Positions 11,201-18,438 of a DNA stretch of 64,000 bases are shown one piece after another. The DNA is from Robinsoniella peoriensis (GTDB taxonomy: Bacteria > Bacillota > Clostridia > Lachnospirales > Lachnospiraceae). Every line of letters starts with the position of its first letter. Within the stretch, counting starts at the first letter, position 1. Both the position numbers and the translations under genes were made by a program. The DNA lies in assembly GCF_042680125.1 (NCBI RefSeq), contig NZ_JBHTNY010000001.1. One strand, 5' to 3'. The notes under the pieces are model-generated. The model was not told the DNA's origin and searched no databases. It saw only the letters and a program-made list of their open reading frames with translations.

Positions 11201-11333
11201 TTAACTCCTGATCTGCCTGGAAAACTTCCTCTGCCCTTACGTCCGGCATACTTAGCTGCGGCAATGCAGTCACCGCCATAATGCCTGCCATTGCCCCTGC
11301 TATTATTCTGCTGACTATATTTTTCTTTTTCAT
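2214..11333 (-). CDS. Giant secreted multi-modular glycosidase with three GH43-type modules
   Basis: The product is a 3039-residue exported protein. The ATG at 11331-11333 follows AGGAGA and begins a signal peptide (MKKKNIVSR, a hydrophobic core, ending near VRAEE). Rough order: LamG/concanavalin-like 40-250; Ig-like modules 265-430; an incomplete propeller-like region 440-690; GH43 module one 706-1020 (base RADPDI, acid DEGPY); Ig 1040-1130; GH43 module two 1134-1455 (SVRDPYI, YEGPT); two LamG-like modules 1461-1890; Ig modules 1905-2045; a second incomplete propeller-like region; GH43 module three 2334-2694 (RADPHI, VEGPY); a FIVAR helix pair 2705-2770; and three Big_2-like modules to the end. 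All three GH43 modules keep the Asp and Glu motifs, so all may be active, probably as arabinofuranosidases, arabinanases or xylosidases. There is no LPXTG signal; the lysine-rich C-terminus may bind the wall. Confidence 0.85.
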   Translation of the reverse strand: MKKKNIVSRIIAGAMAGIMAVTALPQLSMPDVRAEEVFQADQELIAHYPLETDVLDVSGNEYHGAVLGEGVTFAGESLNLPGGKSNSNNYVSLPQGFFDHQDQLTISMWIKNNDTKGNYAAFFFGTKAKGVLPVNYLLLNPCNPKGTYKAVLTDSINESAPYNTEAGISNTVSTTEYMNQWAYYTVVLDTAGEGGSGKTLTAYLNGEHIGTASLTRSVSDFGEGLVSLIGKSEYLEDPLFKGSFRDLRIYGKCLGDTEVNGLYETAFNRNELLEAKEGLTLGDTSKVIANLTLPETVGNDVSITWESSDPTVIDHTGKVTLSDTLQNVTLTAVLMRNGETVSKEFEVTVIAADGVLAEAMSRVNVPYAITDKTVLPTSLGDGITVSWECSDPSVIAGDGTITAQDQNMQLELKAAIAKGDQLAYKEFVVLVMEKTANYVMSYTRNGNTELTDSMHLAYSADGVEYTSLNYNTGILYPKADLEENEANTIAGTTKRLRSPYLFRMADGKIGVTAVRTDAAGDKNAKGKILLYTTDDLMEYEDYGLISLHTELAVTEPRCEYDGVNKVYRITWKGSDGRLYCSTTADFVEISAPAEITGRENIAVSAQIAGAVPCNVLPVTMSEAQGLTAKLLPIENTGIEEQKFQFATKAGQELTKDDIASVIKAKYSDGTEKEIKVNWDANSLKSINFNKAGTYQINGTAKLTKYPVLNGRADPDIYFYNGKYYFIATGETANQSQINIREADTPLGLFGATDHELIPNVRKPRWAPELHEINGKLYIFLAVGDDWKQVQSSIMELKEGGNPTNKNDWKEAVRVRKQDGSYLYEDGITLDMTYFEVNGISYVCWAQREMTSDRGFGTSDLYIAAIDKENPYQLTSDPMCILRPQYGWDRFDATVDEGPYVIQRDGTVYMTFSGSSVSNTYCVGLLTAAAESDLLDAASWKETGYPILQAESVAGEGGPGHSAFTVDEDGNDLFVYHMKPNGGTRSASARRVHWAADGTPVLDMTVDRELKEEYRSVAGTIIVEEGDVPEDQRIVAADKEALTLNGVTENIVKGNLTLSSEGKNGSQITWISDKEEVISAVYSENKAYAATPAGTVTRGSKDQKVTLRAVIRYGTFEDTKTFNVTVKAKESAKDYVGYLYAYFSGDESRMDDQQIYFALSKDGITWSDLNENNPVLTSALGDKSVRDPYIIRSAEGDRFYLIATDLDIRNGRYGNQWWTSRDGSKDLIIWESRDLVNWTNHRAVDVGSSIQADHVWAPEAIYDEITGEYLVYWSSSVKTDQYEKSRIYVAKTRDFYTFTEPEVYSDDPNGNIDASILKVGQKYYRLIKDDREAYVTLESADQLLSYGDGEKNRGSVFKKIKNTELESYKGYYEGPTMFRFLNENKWCALVDEYGGTKRGYIPFISEDIGAENSLHLMKDDTYLMPTGAKHGTVIPVTQEEFDALQEKWIVKSNMGQQEEPVLEYNFEEKSDGTITDVSGNGNHGKTYGNAVFKKDAEKGQVLYLDGSSGTYAEFPRGLFDGCDEMTIEMDVKPEITSNFFFTFGVGQDSSKYMFLRTKPGNIRNAITTQGNGKERDVQINGSYQGKWSKVAIVMNGHSMSLYIDGVLADKRDYVRSVSDLGSNLLAYLGKSFYSNDPYFKGSFDNVKVYNRVLSAKELGGDDPELDISKDLLAHYKLEDDGKDASGKQKDAVMGGKGTHFTDGVLCLDGGAKSDKNYVTLPAGLFDGQNSTTISMWIKNKNTKMNTAAFSFSGKKKTGIYPADYFILNPCNTDGYYKAVFTDPAAGSTANPWTTEVGINNSSQNSISTLDYMNQWAYYTVTITKDRINGYLNGKKVGTSEIHNKTVADFGEKLSAYIGASEYADDTFAGNFCDLRIYSREFNMSEVSDLYQNSLPVKQVKEARASLKIGNGLSVTGNLDLPVQAGECTVKWRSGQPAVVEENGTVHFQKDETTVTLTAVISSGAYAEESVYELTIASEKDAAAGRYRTALSIPKYISCNMQTEVNGEAVIWSSEPKGVIDADGTVHRPAGDQENKEIMVKAVIGDTVITKQATVMAEGGQILSYVVKGGNLYTGEGDLLAASDSRRSDALFLAARDQNSDVFMPLNKGKAVLYVKWDKDQKTNPDNQMGSPVLFRYQDGSLGAAASGNNKKDGIYIWDTRETTSFENERYLVLNTEGKEVQDPDVVYDSMAECYKIFWKDEQGTSYVSMLSNLNAGSTPVITEEADYEKAAVSAAVPENAVLEQSAIFEADREEYKAFTKKYETIRNTGVESVVIRANTGDKVTLPETVTADYSDGSTKNLGVKWNQQDLDKIANGQAGTYEISGEVQQDSYAYPFIEERADPHIFYNEDDGYYYSTGSYYEKNMNWNNESDARNNSYRKLDIRRAKTIEGLKTANEHYIMESKIGDRWGSFIWAPEFHKINGKWYCIVGAHDFGTAGIKNDTDWGWCSRSILIPYEGSAEQMKNGGMLNADQWGTPIEMNLPAPANASFDVSYYEDEGGQGYYIIPSAANLYVIKAKGGEGVIPQPEGSPQLIKSGQWPWEYGVYEGSITVNNPEGNDQLVVEGPYLFSYGDKVYISYSAATVDKFYTLGLMMADKGSDIMNPDSWTNINYPVLSSYDTADGSIGGGRHVGGGHNSVVLDEYGNLALVYHARPYPDPHAGKPGAGGLFDPCRHTVVKSINVAFDGTLLFNMTAEEELDPAYKNIKAVVYISGKEAADKTALKELIQNAKKTDTAKYTEASVKVMKEALAKAEAVMNKADASQSETDQAAAALKNAIAKLEPKKAVPVPEKISVQGVQLNKKVFTMKVKSKVTLTAVITPSNASNKAVSWTSSNKSVASVNGNGIILAGKPGTAVVTVCTADGGKKASCTITVKAPVIKLNARAITLQVKKTTTAVKISSSSPAGEKIRSAKSGNKKLVSVKVKKGKLSITGKKKGSTYITVTSTLGGKVKLNVKVQTGKVVTKSIKLDKKLKIPKGKSLALKAVRYPVTATEKLEWTSSNKKVAKVTSKGLVKAKKNGTTTITVKSSNGKSAKCKITVK

Positions 11334-11397
11334 AAACAATTCTCTCCTGATAAAAGCTTTACACACCAAAATTTGTCCATAGATTAGGTAATGAATG

Positions 11398-11508
11398 GAA
11401 TCAGCAGTGTGAAAGCGTTTTTCTTTCACACTTAACCCCATGAATTGCCCAAGCAGGCTTGTGCTATTCCCGAATCAGCAGTGTAAAGCGTTTTTCTTTC
11501 ACACTTTA
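11398..11508. repeat. Duplicated hairpin with cre-like core between two giant genes
   Basis: A 37-base unit at 11398-11434 recurs with one deletion at 11472-11508. In copy one GTGTGAAAG and CTTTCACAC (11407-11415 and 11423-11431) form a perfect 9-bp stem around a seven-base loop. The second copy overlaps the stop codon of the upstream gene. There is no T-run on the coding strand, so a simple terminator is unlikely. The unit contains TGAAAGCGTTTT, which agrees with 12 of the 14 positions of a CcpA cre site, so it may be an operator for catabolite control or an mRNA-processing element. Confidence 0.5.
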
Positions 11509-14500
11509 TCTCACATGAACCTTGCATTTTGCTTTCTTACCATTGCTGCTGATAGCGGTAATCGTTACATCCCCTTTCTTTATTGCCTTTACTACCCCTT
11601 TGGATGTAACTTCCGCAATCTTTCTATTGGAGCTTTTCCATGTGATTTTACTGGTTGCAGTTACAGGTGATTTTACTGCTTTCAGCGTCAGCCTTTTCCC
11701 TTTCTTTATAGTGACTTTTTTATCTAAGGTTAATTTGGTTACGTTTACTTTCTTTTTCACCGTTATTTTAACTTTAGCTGTACCGCCGTTGGTGGTGGTT
11801 ACCGTCACATAAGATGTTCCTGTCTTTTTGCCTTTTATCGTGAGCTTTCCATTTTTAACAGACACGGATGCTATATTTTTCTTACTGCTTTTTGCCGACT
11901 TTATCTTTTCTCCGGACGGCACTGATGATTTCAGTCGTACAGCCGTAGTAGATTTCTTTGCCTGCAGCGAAAGTCTGCTGTAGGTAAGTTTGATAACCGG
12001 CTTTTTCACTACTACTTTACATACTGCTTTTTTGCCACCGTCAGCAGTAGTTACCGTAATATAAGCCGTACCGGGCTTTTTGGCTGTGATTTTTCCATTT
12101 TGTTCTACCGTCACTTTTCCACTGTCTGAGGTGCTCCATAACACCTTTTTATTAGCTGCATTTTCCGGTAAAACGTTAGCAGTAAGAACCATATTTTCTT
12201 TTAGCGTCATGGTTAAGGACTGTTTATTTAATGTGACACTTTTTACAGCGACAGGCTGGGGCTTAGTATCCGGATCCGGTTTTACTTCCGGAACTTTTAC
12301 CAATGCAGCCCGGGCAGTCTGAAGATTTAAAAGTGCGGTATCTACTGTTTCCTGGTCAGCGCTTTCTAAACCCAGCACTTCTTTTGCATAAGACAGCGCA
12401 TCCGCATACTTCGCCCAGCTCTCTTTGGTATAGCTGTCTTTCTGGCCTTCTCCGATTGCCTGGTTTATTTCAGCCTGCAATTGATCTTTATTTACTATTT
12501 CCGGCTCATCCTCTTTCATTTGAACAGATGCCACACCTTCCATTGTAGGAGTGATTGTCATATATCCGTCTTCATCAAAGAAGATTTCATTGATACAAGT
12601 CTCCCGGTGTTTTCCAAGTCCATCGGAGTCCAGGAAAATATCCAGCGGTGTATAGAAACGATGGTAGGACATAAAATAGCGATCCTGGCCTTTGCCGTCT
12701 TTTACATGAAGGACCGATTGATGAGCACTGCCCAGTATTCCTTTTTCCGTATCTTTTTGCAGTAAGGTTCCACGAAGACTGATTGCACTGTCCAGCGTGT
12801 CTGAGACACCATAATTCACATGGTAATTCGGACTGTTTGCATCATCACAGGACCATGTCCAGTGATATTTACCGCCTGCTTTAGTAATTACCACAGACTC
12901 CCGGAAATCTCTGAGATTATTAATCTGCTTTAAGGTTCCTTCTTTCACACTCATCATGTCATCGTTCAGTTCTACAATCGCCGCATTTCCATTGCCGAAT
13001 GTCATATAGACTTTCCCGTCATCATCTGTAAAGATGGAAGGATCGATCGCCTGGCCCATGCTTACACCCGCATCTTTGCACATCTGTACTGTAACGAGTG
13101 CCTCCCCCTTATCGGTATAAGGTCCCTGGGGATGATCCGCCTGTGCAACACCGATGGCAGACTGCCCATTTGGAAACTTCGCACAGTAATAGAAATAATA
13201 TTTCCCGTTTCTTTCTTCAATGGTTGGCGCCCATGCACTTCCCACTGACCACGGTGATGCTGCAATCTGCACTCCTTTGTCATTCAAACCAGGTTTATCA
13301 TTTTCCACATCCATAATGATGCCTTCATCCACCCAGTCCACCATATCAGTTGAAGAAAATGCATGGAAGGCCGTTCCGCTCCAGGAGGGGTATCCATCTG
13401 TTGTCGGGAATATCCAGAATTTTCCGTCCATATAATCAATGTCTGGATCTGCATACTGTCCTGGCAGTACCGGGTTATTGGATACCACCGGTGTTTTTAT
13501 CGTCCATTCCTCTGCCTTATCTCCTTTTTTTACCGTTATCACACAATCCCGGCTCAAATCCAGGATACCGCCATTTTCCCATTCCTGGCTGCCATTCCAA
13601 ATGCTTACTTCTTCTCTTGTAAATGTCAGGGTTACAGGTACCTTTGTAAGGTCGCATCCTTTTCTCACGTAGGATGTAATCACTTTATTTTCATTGTCCA
13701 CTTCGGTACGAACAGCGCTGTGATCATCGGTGCCACGGTAAGTAAGTGCCGTATCCCGGTCCGGTGCAGTTCCTACCAGACCATCTGCAACAAGACCTAC
13801 ACCTGCCTCTTCTGCAATTTCATCTGCCGACAGTGCTCTGTTGTAAATGGCTATATTGTCAAATCCTCCTTTGAAATTCCGGTCTGCACTATAGAAAGAT
13901 TTTCCAAGATAACTTTTCAAATTCTTCCCTAATTCAGTAACTGAAGTAGTTAGATTCTTGTTTTCACCTGCCAGGATGCCATCTACGTAAACGCGCATCG
14001 TATTCTTATCTATAACTGCCTTCACATTGTGCCACTGCTTCACAGCTGCTCCGCCCAGTGTGTGGGATACAGCAGATTCATTGCCATATGAGGAGCGGGT
14101 AATTGCACTTCTCAAAGTATTTCCTCTCATTCTCAGGAAATAGTACCGATCCGTATCCTGTCCAAATGCAAAGGTAAAGAAATTCCCGTCCGACAGTTCA
14201 GTCATGACATCCATAGAAATTGTCATCTTATTCCGTCCGTCAAAAAATCCATCCGGTAGTTGTGCCCATGCGTTTGTTCCTCCATCCAGATAAAGATAAT
14301 TCTGATTTCCTTCCCCTGGATCAGCATAAGCTTTTACTGTTGCACCGCTTCCATAAATAAGGTCGTTTTTCTCCTCAAATGTGTACTGCAAAACAGGATC
14401 TTCCTGTTCTTCTTCGGTATTTTCTTCTGCATCATCCGTATAGGCTTTCATAAGAGCTGCATACTCATCATCCGTAACAGTAAGAATCGTCCCATGACGC

Positions 14501-16719
14501 TTTTTTAAACTGTCAAAATTAATATCGGTGGCCGCCGTCCAGCTCTGGGTACTCATATCCCCGAGATTAGTTGAACGAAATGGAAGATACCCCTTTCCTT
14601 CTGCATACTGATCGCACATTAACCCCCATGTATCCACCGGATTGCCATCTGCATTATTCAGGCGGTCATCCTCGCAATATTTAAAAAATTCTGGTCCCTC
14701 TAACTTTCCACCACTGTAATTATTATTATTGAAAATGTTACTTAAGGTGCCGATTATTTCCCAGCCATCATAAATCGACTTACTCTTCTCTATGGTAATC
14801 TGCCCATCACCGGAAGCACGATAATATGTATCCCCGTCTTTGATCATAGTTGTATCAATTATCGAATGATTTTCTCTGCTGATCCACAATTGTGGTTCTG
14901 TAAAGGTATAGAAGTCCCTGGTTTTTGCATAGTACATTTTCATAGGATCGCCGCCGACTTCCGCTGCCATCTCGGAAGATGCCGTTGCCCAGTATACTAC
15001 ATACTCTCCGGTATTATCATCATAAATCGCCTCAGGAGCCCAGGCACATCCCCCTCCGGGAATTTTAGATGCAACATCTGCAAGTCTTGGCTCACTCCAG
15101 TTTACTAAATCTGTGGATTCCCAGATAACCAGTTTCGTGCTGCCCTTTGTAGTGGCCTGAGCATTTCCCCAGCCGCCCCTGTTCTTTATGCTCAGGTCTG
15201 TCGCCAGAAGATAGAACTTGTCGCCTTCGGGAGATCGTATCAGATATGGATCACGGACACCCTTATCTCCAATATCAGAAGTCAGAACCGGCTTTCTATT
15301 ATTTAGATCTCTCCAATGGCTTCCGTCTTTACTTGCTGCAAAATAGATCTGCTCATCACTGGTGCTGCTCTCAGATCCGGTAAAATGAGCAAAAACATAA
15401 GAAGTATCTTTTCCCCGTTCTTCCGGTTGCTTTTTTACGGTAAAAGTGAAATCCTTCGTTTCCGCATAAGTCATGCCGTTATAGGAAAATCCGGCTGTTA
15501 AGGTTACTGCTGTATCCTGATCTTCCGGTCTGGTTACAACACCCGCCGGTATCACACTGCCATCTGCTGCCTTCCCTTTGGCTACGGTTACAATACTCTT
15601 ATATTCATCTGCTGTGGTCCAGCTTATATTACATCCATTTTCAGTCTGCGATGGCAGCGTAATATTTCCATACACTTCTGTGTAAGGCAGTTCAAGGGAT
15701 TCATAGGCTTCCGTGAAGAGGGAATCTGACCCTTTTACCGTGATATGAAATTCCTTCACGGCAGTGCTATTTCCATAAGACGCTTCAGCGTTCAATGTCA
15801 CCTGGACATCCTCTTGTGGAACTGATACAAGCTTTCCGTCATCACTTACAATTGAATCATCGGAAGAAGTCCACTCAATACTGCTTCCATTAACGCTTCC
15901 CGTATCCGGCAATGCAATGTCCCCACTCATAACCCCGGGTAATGTTATGGCATCCAGATCCTCTTTTGCCAAGCCTTCCTCAGAAGTATCCCGAATCGTA
16001 GAATAGACATCAAATTGCGTTAATGTACCTTTAAATGCATCATCGGGCGTATACAAAGATTTTCCGATATATCCGCAGAAATCATCCCCGGTTCCTTCCT
16101 TTAATAGCTTTTGAATGGAGTAACCGGTGTCCAGCACTTCTTTTTCTTCTCCATTCACAATCAGTTTCACAGTCCCGTTTTCAAAATCCAGCCGTACCGT
16201 AGAATATTGGTCAGCCACAATCCGCTGATTCTGTTTAAACAGGAGCTCATTGCTGGCATCTTTTATGCCGGAACGCAAGGTTCCGTCCCCCTGCATAGGA
16301 TTTAAGAAAACGTAATTTTTTACATTTGGCCACTTATCTTCCTTTGTACCCAAACACCACAGCCAATGGCCAGCCTTTACCGATGTCTTAAAAGTTGCTT
16401 CTATTGCAAAAGATTCTTTCTGAATCAGCCCGGAAGGAATTTCAACGTATTTTCCCTTGTCACCGGAAAATTTCAAAATCTGATCCTGATTCTCCTCTGC
16501 AGCGAAATCACCATCCTCAAAACCTACCAGTTGAGCATCATTTCCAAATCCACTGGAATCCGTCAGTTTGCCATCTGCATGCCCCATGTCATAAGATGCA
16601 ACCAGTACTCTTTCTTCTGCCGCCTCCAAACCAGTATCTTCTGCAGATACTCCCATTGATGGAATCACTGATAATACCATGCTGAAGCTCAGCAAAAATG
16701 CCATTATTTTTTTCTTCAT
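11506..16719 (-). CDS. Giant secreted glycosidase with two GH43-type modules
   Basis: This 1737-residue exported protein starts at the ATG preceded by GGGAGGTAAC, with a signal peptide ending near GVSAED. Approximate order: LamG-like 40-250; two Ig-like modules 255-430; GH43-type module 436-770 (GVRDPYLI for the base, KLEGPEFF for the acid); LamG-like 776-985; an Ig-like linker; a second GH43 module 1081-1400 (QYADPDIDY, then AIDPSIFTDDDG, then FRESVV); a FIVAR region 1405-1475; and three Big_2-like modules to the end. The first GH43 module is closely similar to module two of the neighbouring 3039-residue protein, and the C-termini are also alike, so the genes share ancestry. It lies directly upstream of that gene on the same strand, likely in one operon. 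The substrate is probably arabinose- or xylose-containing plant polysaccharide. Confidence 0.85.
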   Translation of the reverse strand: MKKKIMAFLLSFSMVLSVIPSMGVSAEDTGLEAAEERVLVASYDMGHADGKLTDSSGFGNDAQLVGFEDGDFAAEENQDQILKFSGDKGKYVEIPSGLIQKESFAIEATFKTSVKAGHWLWCLGTKEDKWPNVKNYVFLNPMQGDGTLRSGIKDASNELLFKQNQRIVADQYSTVRLDFENGTVKLIVNGEEKEVLDTGYSIQKLLKEGTGDDFCGYIGKSLYTPDDAFKGTLTQFDVYSTIRDTSEEGLAKEDLDAITLPGVMSGDIALPDTGSVNGSSIEWTSSDDSIVSDDGKLVSVPQEDVQVTLNAEASYGNSTAVKEFHITVKGSDSLFTEAYESLELPYTEVYGNITLPSQTENGCNISWTTADEYKSIVTVAKGKAADGSVIPAGVVTRPEDQDTAVTLTAGFSYNGMTYAETKDFTFTVKKQPEERGKDTSYVFAHFTGSESSTSDEQIYFAASKDGSHWRDLNNRKPVLTSDIGDKGVRDPYLIRSPEGDKFYLLATDLSIKNRGGWGNAQATTKGSTKLVIWESTDLVNWSEPRLADVASKIPGGGCAWAPEAIYDDNTGEYVVYWATASSEMAAEVGGDPMKMYYAKTRDFYTFTEPQLWISRENHSIIDTTMIKDGDTYYRASGDGQITIEKSKSIYDGWEIIGTLSNIFNNNNYSGGKLEGPEFFKYCEDDRLNNADGNPVDTWGLMCDQYAEGKGYLPFRSTNLGDMSTQSWTAATDINFDSLKKRHGTILTVTDDEYAALMKAYTDDAEENTEEEQEDPVLQYTFEEKNDLIYGSGATVKAYADPGEGNQNYLYLDGGTNAWAQLPDGFFDGRNKMTISMDVMTELSDGNFFTFAFGQDTDRYYFLRMRGNTLRSAITRSSYGNESAVSHTLGGAAVKQWHNVKAVIDKNTMRVYVDGILAGENKNLTTSVTELGKNLKSYLGKSFYSADRNFKGGFDNIAIYNRALSADEIAEEAGVGLVADGLVGTAPDRDTALTYRGTDDHSAVRTEVDNENKVITSYVRKGCDLTKVPVTLTFTREEVSIWNGSQEWENGGILDLSRDCVITVKKGDKAEEWTIKTPVVSNNPVLPGQYADPDIDYMDGKFWIFPTTDGYPSWSGTAFHAFSSTDMVDWVDEGIIMDVENDKPGLNDKGVQIAASPWSVGSAWAPTIEERNGKYYFYYCAKFPNGQSAIGVAQADHPQGPYTDKGEALVTVQMCKDAGVSMGQAIDPSIFTDDDGKVYMTFGNGNAAIVELNDDMMSVKEGTLKQINNLRDFRESVVITKAGGKYHWTWSCDDANSPNYHVNYGVSDTLDSAISLRGTLLQKDTEKGILGSAHQSVLHVKDGKGQDRYFMSYHRFYTPLDIFLDSDGLGKHRETCINEIFFDEDGYMTITPTMEGVASVQMKEDEPEIVNKDQLQAEINQAIGEGQKDSYTKESWAKYADALSYAKEVLGLESADQETVDTALLNLQTARAALVKVPEVKPDPDTKPQPVAVKSVTLNKQSLTMTLKENMVLTANVLPENAANKKVLWSTSDSGKVTVEQNGKITAKKPGTAYITVTTADGGKKAVCKVVVKKPVIKLTYSRLSLQAKKSTTAVRLKSSVPSGEKIKSAKSSKKNIASVSVKNGKLTIKGKKTGTSYVTVTTTNGGTAKVKITVKKKVNVTKLTLDKKVTIKKGKRLTLKAVKSPVTATSKITWKSSNRKIAEVTSKGVVKAIKKGDVTITAISSNGKKAKCKVHVR

Positions 16720-17046
16720 GTGTTACCTCCCTCATAGTTAGAATTTAATATTTTCCATAAATATGAATAGGCGCAGTATTCAAATTTATACATTTAAGTA
16801 TATCAGATTCACTTTTTAATAAAACGGAGGTTCTTATCAAGATGCTAAGATTTCTTAGCTAATCGGTCGTATTGGGAGATCGGGGATGATTGAGAGTTTT
16901 AATAAATTTGTACGTATTGTATTAGATAAAATTAGATTATAATGTGAAAATACAGCATTTGCAGATAGAAACCATCAGGTGTTTCTGTTATTTTATATAT
17001 AATATGTTGTTTTAATATTTATTTTTTATTTTATTATATATTTTAC
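16720..17046. other. Intergenic region upstream of the giant GH43 operon
   Basis: No gene is visible here. GCTAAG-N4-CTTAGC at 16844-16859 is a short inverted repeat that could be an operator for the minus-strand glycosidase genes. AGAAAC-N7-GTTTCT near 16977-16996 could be a weak hairpin. I found no consensus promoter that I would defend. Confidence 0.3.
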
Positions 17047-17110
17047 TATACTTCTATTCTTTAATAAGTTATAATATAGTTGCTGTTGACTCTTTCCAGC
17101 GGAAAGGGGG
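17047..17110 (+). promoter_or_regulatory. Promoter and leader hairpin of toxin locus 2
   Basis: TATACT at 17047-17052 and TATAAT at 17070-17075 are separated by 17 bases, matching locus 1 in sequence and spacing. The leader keeps TGCTGTTGACTCTTTCC and a perfect CTTTCC-AGC-GGAAAG hairpin whose 3' arm is part of the ribosome binding site. Confidence 0.65.
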
Positions 17111-17117
17111 TGCTTCT

Positions 17118-17213
17118 ATGCAATACATATTGAGCATTCTTATGTCTGTAATAGCCGGCATTATATGCTATTATATTTGCAAATGGTTAGATGGAAATAA
17201 CAGCACCCACTAA
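17118..17213 (+). CDS. Fst-like type I toxin peptide, copy 2
   Basis: This 31-residue peptide (start MQYILSILMSVIAG, end KWLDGNNSTH) differs from copy 1 at only a few positions, all conservative in the membrane helix or in the last two residues. It is preceded by AAAGGGGG with suitable spacing. The whole locus is duplicated: promoter, leader hairpin, coding region, terminator, repeat and opposing promoter. Many third-base changes with a preserved protein indicate selection on the peptide. It is probably a second type I toxin with its own antisense RNA. Confidence 0.7.
   Translation: MQYILSILMSVIAGIICYYICKWLDGNNSTH
17125..17142 (+). repeat. Direct repeat DRa of toxin locus 2
   Basis: ACATATTGAGCATTCTTA in the first toxin codons pairs as a direct repeat with ACATATTTAGCATTTCTGA at 17269-17287. 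Both members carry AGCATT where locus 1 has AGCTTT, so the change occurred in parallel. Confidence 0.65.
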
Positions 17214-17217
17214 CCAG

Positions 17218-17285
17218 AAAATCCCCCGCACACAACTGCGGGGGATTCCTTTGTGCAACTATGCACATACATATTTAGCATTTCT
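17218..17285 (-). ncRNA. Putative antisense RNA antitoxin for toxin 2
   Basis: A minus-strand RNA starting near 17285 and ending at the shared terminator would be roughly 70 bases long. Its 5' end lies in DRb (17269-17287), complementary in large part to the toxin start region. The start is inferred from the promoter at 17292-17320. Confidence 0.6.
17220..17247. terminator. Bidirectional terminator of toxin locus 2
   Basis: ATCCCCCGCA at 17221-17230 pairs with TGCGGGGGAT at 17237-17246 around a six-base loop. It is the counterpart of the terminator at 2091-2123 and would end both the toxin mRNA and the antisense RNA. Confidence 0.85.
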
Positions 17286-17287
17286 GA
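17269..17287 (+). repeat. Direct repeat DRb of toxin locus 2
   Basis: ACATATTTAGCATTTCTGA repeats the toxin start region (17125-17142) with a few differences and sits at the predicted 5' end of the antisense RNA. Confidence 0.6.
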
Positions 17288-17291
17288 ATAT

Positions 17292-17320
17292 AGCATACTG
17301 CAATTATTCATGATTGTCAA
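17292..17320 (-). promoter_or_regulatory. Consensus antisense promoter, toxin locus 2
   Basis: On the minus strand TTGACA (17315-17320) and TATGCT (17292-17297) have a 17-base spacer. Position and spacing relative to the terminator match locus 1. The spacer sequence has diverged between the copies while both boxes are kept, which argues for function. Confidence 0.8.
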
Positions 17321-17589
17321 GTCCCGTCAACTATTTTTTTCGTTCAGATCTAGAGCGTACAGTTTATATACGTGGCTTATGGCTCACTATAAATAAACTT
17401 ATGAATCATTACTTAAAATAGAAACTTCCTGATGGTTTATTATATTGGGGTTTAGCTGAGTAAGGGGACGCTTTGTAGATTGAAGTAGTGCGTGGAAAGA
17501 GAAGGGGGCGGACCATACAATGAGTCAATATTATACAAGAGATTTTTCTTCCTCTATGTTATACTTGAATCGAAAAGGAGGTTTTTATA

Positions 17590-18438
17590 GTGTCTGAGAA
17601 ACGTACAATACGGTATGACCGTGATTTAAATCTGGAAGCTTATCATTTCAAAGGGATTATGCAGAAGTTCCCAAACCATTTCCATGAGCATTATGTAATC
17701 GGCTTTATTGAAAAAGGGAGCCGCCGCCTGACCTGTAAGAACAGGGAATATAATATAGAAACCGGAGACATTATACTTTTGAATCCGCTTGAAAATCACA
17801 TCTGTGAGCAAATTGATAACGGTGTGCTTGATTTCCGCTGCATTAATATTCTTCCGGACGCTATGCAAAAAGCTGCTTACGAAATCACCGGAAAAGATTC
17901 TTTACCACATTTCGGAGTAAATGTTGTTTATCGCAGTGACCATGTGAAACCATTACACAAGCTTCATCAGATCATTATGGAGCAGCAGCCGGATTTTGAA
18001 AAGGAAGAACTTTTCTTCTTTTTATTAGAACAGCTGATTGAGCTTTATGCGGAACCGTTTTATAAACAACCGCCAAATAAGAACAGTCCGGCTATACAGA
18101 CTGTCTTTGATTACATAAGCGGACATTATGCGGAACATATCCGCCTGGATGAACTGGCAAGCCTGGCAGGTCTGAATAAATATACTTTACTGCGAGCCTT
18201 TACCAGACTCAGAGGTATAACCCCATATCGTTACCTTGAAACAGTCCGGGTAAATGAAGCAAAAAAATTGCTGGAACAGGGCATAGAACCAATTGAAGCC
18301 GCCATGCAGACCGGATTTGTGGATCAGAGCCATTTTTCAAATTTTTTCAAAGACTTTATCGGTCTTACTCCAAAACAATATCAGAATATATTTAAGGATA
18401 ATCCCAGACCCGGAAAGGAATATTATGAAACAAAATAA
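17590..18438 (+). CDS. AraC family transcriptional regulator with cupin sensor domain
   Basis: A GTG start follows GGAGG with good spacing and gives 282 residues. Residues 1-130 form an AraC_binding cupin barrel (FPNHFHEHYVIGFIEKG and GDIILLNPLENH carry the usual histidines). Residues 180-275 hold the double helix-turn-helix, ending in GFVDQSHFSNFFKDFIGLTP. The DMT transporter gene begins inside its last codons, so the two are co-transcribed and this protein may control the exporter. A TATACT box at 17560-17565 is the likely -10. The inducer is unknown; AraC-cupin regulators paired with EamA transporters commonly govern amino-acid or metabolite efflux. Confidence 0.85.
   Translation: MSEKRTIRYDRDLNLEAYHFKGIMQKFPNHFHEHYVIGFIEKGSRRLTCKNREYNIETGDIILLNPLENHICEQIDNGVLDFRCINILPDAMQKAAYEITGKDSLPHFGVNVVYRSDHVKPLHKLHQIIMEQQPDFEKEELFFFLLEQLIELYAEPFYKQPPNKNSPAIQTVFDYISGHYAEHIRLDELASLAGLNKYTLLRAFTRLRGITPYRYLETVRVNEAKKLLEQGIEPIEAAMQTGFVDQSHFSNFFKDFIGLTPKQYQNIFKDNPRPGKEYYETK

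Noticed and set aside
18293..18424. Upstream extension of the DMT transporter gene
   Set aside because: It would lie wholly inside the AraC coding region; the ATG at 18425 has the RBS and begins the expected first helix.
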